Part shown: in pieces, positions 16,669 to 22,163 of the stretch
Layout: the number at the start of each line of letters is the position of its first letter
Numbering within the stretch: position 1 is the stretch's first letter
Assembly (NCBI GenBank): GCA_030604505.1
Contig: JAUVVT010000002.1
Location: 1 to 22,163, forward strand
Source: a bacterium
Lineage (GTDB): Bacteria > SM23-31 > JAUVVT01
Length of the DNA: 22,163 nucleotides
Reading direction: 5' to 3'
Notes under the pieces: generated by a model
What the model saw: the letters and a program-made list of their open reading frames with translations, nothing else
The model's database searches: none
Told to the model about the DNA's origin: nothing
Program-made: the position numbers and the translations under genes

Positions 16669-16700
16669 AAAAAAGGGTTTCAATTTGAAACCCTTTTTTT
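16669..16700. terminator. Bidirectional intrinsic terminator between convergent genes
   Basis: A perfect 9-bp stem, GGGTTTCAA with TTGAAACCC around a single T at 16684, extended by flanking A-run (5') and T-run (3') pairs. On either strand the hairpin is preceded by A's and followed by at least six T's. It lies between the 3' end of the M1-like gene (plus) and the 3' end of the oxidoreductase gene (minus), so it can terminate both transcripts. Confidence 0.85.
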
Positions 16701-16722
16701 ATTTAAAAAATATTTATTAATA

Positions 16723-17952
16723 TTACCCTTCAGCCAGCATTTCATCCCAGGTCACTTTTCGTCCCAGTCTAATCGCCTTATTTGCCAACAATGCCTGAAT
16801 GGAGGATATCCTTCCCTCCTCAACATTAATAACCGGTTCTATATCATTTCTGAGGCAGTCAAAAAAATGAACAACCAGGTTCTTCCGTTCTCCGGGAACC
16901 TCAATCTCTGTTCCGGGAACCTTTACTGCCTCTTCGGAAACCTTGAGAGACTGTCCTAATTTAATATATGCACCTTTAATTCCAAGACTCTGAAGATGCT
17001 TGGTTTGTGTCTCCCAGTAAAGGCGGATTTTATTCCTGTACGGCTCAATTGTGCCATTCGTTCCAAGATATTCAATAGAATTCCCCATCTTTGCATTCAT
17101 AAAATTACTTGTCGAATTCACTTTTAGACCATCAGGATATTCAAATATTACATCAACATTGTCCCAGGTCTCCCGGTTATATTCATGATAAAAATCTACC
17201 GCCCCGGTTCCAATAGCAGAAATAGGATGGCTGTCAATTACATAATTTAAAGCTGTAATCTGATGTGATACGAGTTCTGTCATCTGACCTCCGCAGTATT
17301 CCCAGTATAATCTCCAGTTCAGACGCCTGAACCATTTCGGATCGCCCGTAAAACGAACCCAGGTATTATTACGGTGATAATGGGTAAATATATGATGAAC
17401 CTTACCAATCGCTCCTTTCTTAACCAAATCTTTTATCATCTCTGTCTGGTTTGTCCATCTTGAATAACCAACAAGAAATTTCAAGCCAGAGGAATGCACG
17501 GCTCTTACAATATCATTCGCCTCTTTAACTGTATACGCAAGACTTTTCTCACAAAATATATGTTTTCCTGCACTCAATGCATCGATGCTCTGAGATACAT
17601 GAAATCGAAGCGGCGTCACAACAAAAACTGCATCTATATCCTTCTGTTCAAGAAGTTTCCTGTAATCATTATATTTTCTGCCTTTTTTCCCGTTCCTTTC
17701 CCATGCTTGCTCAAGATGGGGTGAATAAATATCACACAAATCGGTTATTACAACATTGTCAACCTTTCTCATCCGATCCATTAAATAGTTACCTCTTGAC
17801 CCTGTACCAATCACACCAACATTTATTACATCATTAGGATTCCTGACTCTTGCATATATCGGAGCCCCTATCTTGCTCGCCCCCAGAGCAGCACCAGCTG
17901 CGGCTGAACCTTTCAAAAAATTCCGCCTTGATATCTTATTTTCTATACTCAT
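16723..17952 (-). CDS. TAT-exported Gfo/Idh/MocA family oxidoreductase (tandem copy 1)
   Basis: A 409-residue NAD(P)-dependent oxidoreductase with a twin-arginine signal: SRRNFLK at 8-14, then a small-residue-rich segment (GSAAAGAALGAS). Folding with its cofactor before export, as known for Zymomonas GFOR, would explain the TAT route. The Rossmann nucleotide-binding motif GVIGTGSRG is at 46-54. E135-K136 occupy the EKP position that carries the catalytic Lys, but the next residue is Ser instead of Pro. I chose the ATG at 17952 over one 36 bases upstream because GGAGG lies exactly 6 bases before it and the TAT signal then begins properly. It closely resembles the next upstream gene, with no gaps over the first 140 residues, so the pair arose by tandem duplication. 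The substrate is probably a sugar or cyclitol and is unknown. Confidence 0.9.
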   Translation of the reverse strand: MSIENKISRRNFLKGSAAAGAALGASKIGAPIYARVRNPNDVINVGVIGTGSRGNYLMDRMRKVDNVVITDLCDIYSPHLEQAWERNGKKGRKYNDYRKLLEQKDIDAVFVVTPLRFHVSQSIDALSAGKHIFCEKSLAYTVKEANDIVRAVHSSGLKFLVGYSRWTNQTEMIKDLVKKGAIGKVHHIFTHYHRNNTWVRFTGDPKWFRRLNWRLYWEYCGGQMTELVSHQITALNYVIDSHPISAIGTGAVDFYHEYNRETWDNVDVIFEYPDGLKVNSTSNFMNAKMGNSIEYLGTNGTIEPYRNKIRLYWETQTKHLQSLGIKGAYIKLGQSLKVSEEAVKVPGTEIEVPGERKNLVVHFFDCLRNDIEPVINVEEGRISSIQALLANKAIRLGRKVTWDEMLAEG

Positions 17953-17990
17953 TCTCTGCCTCCAAATAAATTTATCTTCTTTAAACATAT

Positions 17991-18011
17991 TTTAACAGTT
18001 AGTCATTAGCT
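17991..18011 (-). repeat. Heptamer-period intergenic repeat
   Basis: On the minus strand the units AGCTAAT, GACTAAC and TGTTAAA follow each other at a 7-bp period, upstream of the first-copy oxidoreductase gene. Similar heptamers occur at 19518-19538. The match is degenerate. Confidence 0.4.
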
Positions 18012-18187
18012 CTCCGTTTTCATTTTTAACCAATTACTGACTGTTGGTCAATATGTTGTTAAATTATTATTACATTTTTATAGAAAATTTATTCAAAAAT
18101 AATATAATATATTTTAATTATATCATTAAATTATAATTTTATCACATAATCAATATATCTTTTTGGCTGATCCCAGTGAAAAAAATA

Positions 18188-19456
18188 TTATCCTTCGGTC
18201 AGCATTTCGTCCCATGTTACTTTTCTTCCCAGTCTAATTGCCTTATTTGCCATCAACGCCTGAATAGATGCTGTTCTCCCTTCTTCAACGCCAATAGCAG
18301 GTTCTTTATCATTTCTGATACAATCAAAAAATTGTGCGACCAGGTCTTTTTGTTCACCGGAGACTTCAATCACTTTTCCCGGAATCCTGACAGCAGATTC
18401 CGAAACATTAAGAGACTGTCCCAGTTTTATATCAGCACCTTTAATACCAAGACTTTCCAAATGCTTTGTATTCGTTTCCCAGTAAATGTTGATTTTGTCT
18501 TTAGATGTATCAAGAATCCCAACCATCCCGATTTGTTTAGGTACCGGTGCAATTGTTCCATTCGTACCAAGATATTCAAGAGAAACCCCCATCTTTGCAT
18601 TCATAAAATTAGATGTCGAATTTACCTTGATATGCTCCGGATATTCAAATATAACATCCACATTATCCCATGTTTCACGGTTATACCCTTTATAAAAATC
18701 TACAGTACCCGTTCCAACAACCGATACTGCATGGCTGTCAAGCACATAATTAATTTCTGCGATCTGATGGGATAACAGCTCTGTCATCTGACCGCCGCAG
18801 TATTCCCAGTATAATCTCCAGTTCAGACGCCTGAACCATCTTTTATCTTTAATAGGACGAACCCATGTATTATTTCTGTGATAATGTGTAAAAATATGAT
18901 GAACTTTACCGATTGCTCCTTTTTTTATCAAATTTTTGATATTTTCAACAAGATTAGTCCACCTGGCATAACCAACCTGTACTTTTAAACCGGTATAATT
19001 CACCTTTCTGACCATCTCGTTTGCCTCTTTGACCGAATATGCAAGGGTTTTCTCACAGTAAACATGTTTGCCGGCACTCAGCGCATCAAGACTCTGAGGC
19101 ACATGATATTTCAGTGGAGTAACCACAAATACTGCATCGATTTCCTTTTGTTCAAGAAGTCTTCTATAATCACTATGCTTTCTCCCCTTTTTTCCATTCC
19201 TTTCCCACGCATGTTCCAGATGAGGTTCATAAACATCGCACATATCCGTTATTACAACATTCCCAAGCTTTCTTATCTCATCCATTAAAAAATTACCCCT
19301 CGAACCTGTCCCTATCACACCGACATTTATGATATTATTCGGATTCTTGAGCTTTGCATGCATAGGCGCACCTATCCTGCTCATACCCAGCGAGGCACCG
19401 AGAACTGTTGTACCCTTCAAAAAATTTTCCCTTGAGGATTTTCTCTTCTTATTCAT
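18188..19456 (-). CDS. Gfo/Idh/MocA family oxidoreductase (tandem copy 2) with altered TAT motif
   Basis: A 422-residue paralogue of the gene directly downstream. The Rossmann motif GVIGTGSRG at 46-54, E135-K136 (followed by Thr) and the segment RRLNWRLYWEYCGGQMTEL are shared. It has about 13 extra residues near position 300 (around IGMVGILDTSKD). The signal region is otherwise like a TAT signal, but the motif reads SRENFLK at 8-14: the second arginine of SRRNFLK is glutamate (codon GAA instead of a CGG-type Arg codon). TAT export normally needs both arginines, so this copy may stay in the cytoplasm, be exported as a complex with another TAT partner, or be losing function. No Shine-Dalgarno precedes its ATG. 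It lies 87 bases downstream of the third oxidoreductase gene and 235 bases upstream of copy 1. Confidence 0.9.
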   Translation of the reverse strand: MNKKRKSSRENFLKGTTVLGASLGMSRIGAPMHAKLKNPNNIINVGVIGTGSRGNFLMDEIRKLGNVVITDMCDVYEPHLEHAWERNGKKGRKHSDYRRLLEQKEIDAVFVVTPLKYHVPQSLDALSAGKHVYCEKTLAYSVKEANEMVRKVNYTGLKVQVGYARWTNLVENIKNLIKKGAIGKVHHIFTHYHRNNTWVRPIKDKRWFRRLNWRLYWEYCGGQMTELLSHQIAEINYVLDSHAVSVVGTGTVDFYKGYNRETWDNVDVIFEYPEHIKVNSTSNFMNAKMGVSLEYLGTNGTIAPVPKQIGMVGILDTSKDKINIYWETNTKHLESLGIKGADIKLGQSLNVSESAVRIPGKVIEVSGEQKDLVAQFFDCIRNDKEPAIGVEEGRTASIQALMANKAIRLGRKVTWDEMLTEG

Positions 19457-19517
19457 TGTTATTCATGTAATAAGTTCATATTATAAAAATTTTATTAACT
19501 GACAACCAATAGTAAAA

Positions 19518-19538
19518 AGCTAAAGGCTGATAGCTATA
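19518..19538 (+). repeat. Heptamer-period intergenic repeat
   Basis: The units AGCTAAA, GGCTGAT and AGCTATA run at a 7-bp period between two oxidoreductase genes. The pattern purine-GCT-purine-A-W is shared by the first two units. It is related in style to the repeat at 17991-18011. Confidence 0.45.
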
Positions 19539-19543
19539 TTAAA

Positions 19544-20866
19544 CTAAACCTTATCGGGCATCACATAAGGTGGGCGATATATTCGTGTCAGATACGAATT
19601 TGCGTCATCGTCATTGACAAATCTTTCAGCATGTGGATTAAATGTCAGTTTTCTGCCCGTTCTGTATGATATATTAGCAAGATGTGCGAGTGTTGTTGAC
19701 ATATGTCCCTCCAAAATATCTGCAGTAAGTTCCTGCCACCTTCTCGTTCTCACACAGTCAATGAAGTTTTGAGCATGTGTCGGAAAATCCCGGAACCTGC
19801 GTCCAGGACCTTCATATTTGAAAACAGGACCCGGTTCGCTTTTCCGTCCGAAGAATACCCGATTATCTGCCATATATCCCTTTGAGCCAAAAAATATCAC
19901 GCCGTGTTCTCTGTTTGTATATAAACCACGTACTTCAGTCTGCAATATAACACCGTCTTCATATTCAAAAATGGCATGCTGTGTATTAGGTGTCTGCTGG
20001 TCACTGTCAAACACATAATAACCGCCTGTCGAGTGAACTCTTATAGGATGAACACGCTTATTTAATGCCAGCCGAATATGGTCCAAACTGTGAACAGCAT
20101 TATTACCCATCTCAGTCGTTGAGGTATCCCAAAACCAGTGCCAGTTATAGTGAAATCTGTTTTTATTGTAAGGCCTGTAAGGTGCAGGCCCAAGAAAAAG
20201 ATCCCAATAAACACCTTTGGGGATCTGTACATTCTTTGTATGCCCTATACTTTCACGTGCACCGTAAACACAGCATTTAGCCATATAAACTTCACCCAAT
20301 CCACCATCCTGAATAAAATCAACGGCTCTTTGATTATAGGGAGCGCTTCTGTGATTCGTTCCCGTTTGAACAACACGGGCGTATTTTCTGGCAGCTTGAA
20401 CCATTTTGCGGCCCTCTTCAATAGTATAGGAAATCGGTTTCTCTATATAAACATCCTTTCCCGCCTGACATGCCCATATCGTCTGCAATGCATGCCAGTG
20501 GTCAGGTGTTGCAATGGTAACAACGTCAATATCTTTATCCTCAAGTACTCTGCGGAAATCCACTTCTGTCTTCGGTCTAAATCCACTGTTTCTTTCCACT
20601 CTTTCCACATTCTCAGGAAACAAATTTTCATCTACATCACATAATGTAGCAACCCTGACATTAGGCAACTTAGAAAAAACCTCTGAGTGTCCCTGACCTC
20701 CATAGTAACCTCCCCTGCCCTTGATTCCCGCAACGGCAACATTTATTATATCATTCGGACTGTTCTTGGCAAAACCTTTTACTACAGCAGGAGCCCCGAC
20801 CATCGTCCCTGTGACAGTAACTGCAGCCGACTTCTTCAAAAAACCTCGCCTAGTCATTGATTTCAT
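19544..20866 (-). CDS. TAT-exported Gfo/Idh/MocA family oxidoreductase (distinct subfamily)
   Basis: A 440-residue protein with a clear TAT signal: TRRGFLK at 5-11, a small/hydrophobic stretch (SAAVTVTGTMVGAPAVV), and cleavage likely after residue 30-35. The nucleotide-binding region begins INVAVAGIKGRGGY at 41-54. The EKP motif is intact at 142-144 (catalytic K143), followed by SYTIEEGRKMV. HWFWDTSTTEMGNNAVHSLDHIRLAL contains the conserved HSxDH-type active-site histidine region. It belongs to the long, TAT-borne type common in Bacteroidota and Planctomycetota, distinct from the two downstream paralogues. GGAG lies 8 bases before the ATG at 20866; a second ATG three codons later is also possible. 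It is 45 bases downstream of the cytochrome gene, so co-transcription is likely. The substrate is probably a carbohydrate, not determinable here. Confidence 0.92.
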   Translation of the reverse strand: MKSMTRRGFLKKSAAVTVTGTMVGAPAVVKGFAKNSPNDIINVAVAGIKGRGGYYGGQGHSEVFSKLPNVRVATLCDVDENLFPENVERVERNSGFRPKTEVDFRRVLEDKDIDVVTIATPDHWHALQTIWACQAGKDVYIEKPISYTIEEGRKMVQAARKYARVVQTGTNHRSAPYNQRAVDFIQDGGLGEVYMAKCCVYGARESIGHTKNVQIPKGVYWDLFLGPAPYRPYNKNRFHYNWHWFWDTSTTEMGNNAVHSLDHIRLALNKRVHPIRVHSTGGYYVFDSDQQTPNTQHAIFEYEDGVILQTEVRGLYTNREHGVIFFGSKGYMADNRVFFGRKSEPGPVFKYEGPGRRFRDFPTHAQNFIDCVRTRRWQELTADILEGHMSTTLAHLANISYRTGRKLTFNPHAERFVNDDDANSYLTRIYRPPYVMPDKV

Positions 20867-20911
20867 AATTCTTTCTCCAATTTATTTGATTTAAATAGAT
20901 ATGTTAATGAA

Positions 20912-21457
20912 TTATTTATTTTTTGGAACAGGATGACGAATCTCCCTGAATTTTTCTTTGAAGGTAAAAGATGGCTCGTCATGACATTTTAAGCAGATTT
21001 TTTCATCCGGTACGATTCCTCCATTGGCTAAAAACTTTTCTCTGTCTTTCAATTTACAAACATCCTTATAAACCGAACCGGGACCATGACATACTTCACA
21101 GGTTATTCCTTCTTCTTTTTTATAAGTCTCAGCGAAATGTGATTCATCAAGCCCTGCACCTGCAATATGGCACTTCAGACATTTTTCACTATCTTGTGGG
21201 TGAACATCTACACCGGCTTCCCGTGCCTGCTCTAATGCTCTATCAGAGGCCAGTGTAACAAATGCTTTTGCATGTAAACTCTTTTCCCAAATTTTAGACT
21301 GCGCTCCTATTTCTTCGCTTTCGTGACAGATGGCACATTCTTTAACTCCAACGTACTTAAACTTTTTTTCTTGAGAATACTCCTTATCTGATAAATACAA
21401 AATCAGAAAAAAAACAATTACATAAATAAATGTCAAAAGAGCAAGGAATTTTTTCAA
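20912..21457 (-). CDS. Tetraheme c-type cytochrome (cytochrome c554-like)
   Basis: A 181-residue exported electron carrier with four CxxCH heme-attachment motifs: CAICH 41-45, CLKCH 93-97, CEVCH 120-124 and CLKCH 155-159. H62, H86, H107 and H175 are candidate distal ligands. The N-terminus has a single hydrophobic segment (about 4-22), either an uncleaved membrane anchor or a signal peptide; no lipobox cysteine is present. The heme arrangement resembles the cytochrome c554 / multiheme family (PF13435-type). The start is an inferred TTG at 21457 with GAGG about 9 bases upstream; no in-frame ATG precedes the signal segment. It sits 51 bases after apbE and 45 before a TAT oxidoreductase gene, suggesting a shared transcript. 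Its redox partners cannot be identified from sequence. Confidence 0.92.
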   Translation of the reverse strand: MKKFLALLTFIYVIVFFLILYLSDKEYSQEKKFKYVGVKECAICHESEEIGAQSKIWEKSLHAKAFVTLASDRALEQAREAGVDVHPQDSEKCLKCHIAGAGLDESHFAETYKKEEGITCEVCHGPGSVYKDVCKLKDREKFLANGGIVPDEKICLKCHDEPSFTFKEKFREIRHPVPKNK

Positions 21458-21508
21458 TATTTGGTTCCTCTCTTTATTAACACATAAAAAAAATGAAAAA
21501 CTAATATA

Positions 21509-22163
21509 CTACGGCAACTTAATCATTTTCAGATTATTATTTTCACCAAAAAATATCATTACAACCGAAAAATGATTCTTTCCATTCAAAAATTTCTTTG
21601 TCTTTTCTATTCCCATTGCTGAAAAAGCAGTAGATAAAATCTCACATTCCATTGGGTTCTTATCAATGACTGCTGTCATCAAAACATTACTTTCGGGTCT
21701 GCCGGTTAAAGGGTCTATAATATGCGAAAACCTATGGTCTTCCAAATTTACGATTTTATCATAAGTCCCCGAAATAGAAACAGAATTATCTTTTAGTCTT
21801 ATAAGTTTGTCCGGAAATTTGAATCCTTTAATTTCAGGCAGTTCAGCCAACCAGTATTCGTTGTTTCCGGATGATCCTGACGCATAAACCGAGCTTGTCC
21901 CCGCATTTACCAAAAAATCATTTATCTCATATTTTCTCAAATTCTCACTTAATCTTCTCACGCTCCACCCCTTAGCTATCCCCCCAAGGTCAATCATCAT
22001 TCCTTCTTTTTTCAAAAAAACACTTCTTTCCTCATCATCTAATATAATATTTTCATATCCGGTTATTTCAAGAACATCCTTAATCTCTTTTTCAGAAGGA
22101 AGGGTATCACGTTTCTGATAAAATCCCCAGAGCTTCATCAGCGGTCCCACTGTTATATCGAAG
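21509..22163 (-). CDS. apbE: FAD:protein FMN transferase (ApbE family), 5' end cut by window edge
   Basis: Exported Mg-dependent enzyme that attaches FMN to Thr residues of flavoproteins such as NqrB/NqrC, RnfG/D or FMN_bind-domain proteins. The visible 217 residues begin within the conserved FDITVGPLMKLWGF segment, so the gene continues off the right edge; the GTG at 22150 encodes the internal Val of that motif and is not the start. Other family motifs are DLGGIAKGW, VNAGTSSVYASG, SISGTYDK, HIIDPLTGRP and the C-terminal ECEILSTAFSAMG. In the last, Glu replaces the Asp usually seen in the A-D-A-x-x-T metal site, a conservative change, and the Thr is kept. The gene directly downstream is the tetraheme cytochrome. 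No flavoprotein target is in the window. Confidence 0.94.
   Translation of the reverse strand, partial: FDITVGPLMKLWGFYQKRDTLPSEKEIKDVLEITGYENIILDDEERSVFLKKEGMMIDLGGIAKGWSVRRLSENLRKYEINDFLVNAGTSSVYASGSSGNNEYWLAELPEIKGFKFPDKLIRLKDNSVSISGTYDKIVNLEDHRFSHIIDPLTGRPESNVLMTAVIDKNPMECEILSTAFSAMGIEKTKKFLNGKNHFSVVMIFFGENNNLKMIKLP

Noticed and set aside
17953..17988. Longer start for the first-copy oxidoreductase
   Set aside because: The added 12 residues would push the TAT motif away from the N-terminus, and there is no ribosome-binding site. GGAGG lies 6 bases before the ATG at 17952.
18029..18048. ACCAA...TTGGT inverted repeat upstream of an oxidoreductase gene as an operator
   Set aside because: A five-base arm with a ten-base gap is too short to separate from chance in this AT-rich region.
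18176..18775. Plus-strand reading frame of 199 codons
   Set aside because: It is antisense to the second-copy oxidoreductase. Its composition (rich in Cys, Phe and Arg) is what a shadow frame of that gene would give, and a similar shadow appears opposite the other copy.
20138..20644. Plus-strand reading frame of 168 codons
   Set aside because: It is fully antisense to the TAT oxidoreductase with intact family motifs, so it is a shadow frame.
22148..22150. GTG as the start of apbE
   Set aside because: The reading frame stays open to the window edge, and the four residues before it complete the conserved FDITVGP motif, so this Val is internal.
1..22163. CRISPR arrays, insertion sequences, prophage or defence systems
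   Set aside because: There are no regularly spaced direct repeats of CRISPR length and no transposase, integrase, phage structural or defence-type domains among the readable genes.

Overview
This is a 22.2 kb AT-rich chromosomal window with ordinary bacterial gene density and mixed strands. Gene content points to the FCB group, most likely a Bacteroidota/Ignavibacteriota-type anaerobe or facultative bacterium. The supporting signs are adjacent bacillithiol genes bshC-bshB1, a large DUF2723 (GT117) membrane protein with C-terminal TPR-like helices, several TAT-exported Gfo/Idh/MocA oxidoreductases, weak Shine-Dalgarno sequences on many genes, and no 3'-CCA encoded in the tRNA gene. The phylum is an inference; no rRNA is present. 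I see no phage, insertion sequence or CRISPR array.

Layout. Positions 1-2003 (minus strand): the truncated 3' part of thrS lies off the left edge, and tRNA-Val(GAC) sits upstream of it. Three consecutive hairpins separate the two. Positions 2269-6598 (plus strand): a membrane-anchored SGNH hydrolase, folC and rho, each separated by a long AT-rich gap. Positions 6686-9448 (minus strand): a compact operon bshC-bshB1-response regulator. BshC and BshB1 carry out the last two steps of bacillithiol synthesis; bshA is not in this window. Positions 9822-12293 (plus strand): the DUF2723 protein. It converges on a GT9 glycosyltransferase plus CoA-binding protein pair (12450-13907, minus), and a REPIN-like pair of inverted palindromes lies between them. 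Positions 14047-16575: a divergent pair, a small putative lipoprotein with an EF-hand-like loop and an exported M1-aminopeptidase-like protein that has lost its catalytic HExxH motif.

Positions 16723-22163 (minus strand): a block of extracytoplasmic redox genes. In transcription order these are ApbE (5'-truncated by the window edge), a tetraheme cytochrome c, a TAT-type Gfo/Idh/MocA oxidoreductase, and two tandem paralogous Gfo/Idh/MocA proteins. One of the paralogues has an Arg-to-Glu change in its twin-arginine motif. The block suggests periplasmic oxidation or reduction of a sugar-like substrate near a flavin/heme electron-transfer system. The substrate and any physical coupling are inference.

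Most of the window is conventional. The points most worth a second look are the dead M1 peptidase, the duplicated oxidoreductase pair with a lost twin arginine, the REPIN-like element and related short-period intergenic repeats, the hairpin stack between tRNA-Val and thrS, and the frequent inferred TTG starts (folC, bshC, the CoA-binding gene and the cytochrome).
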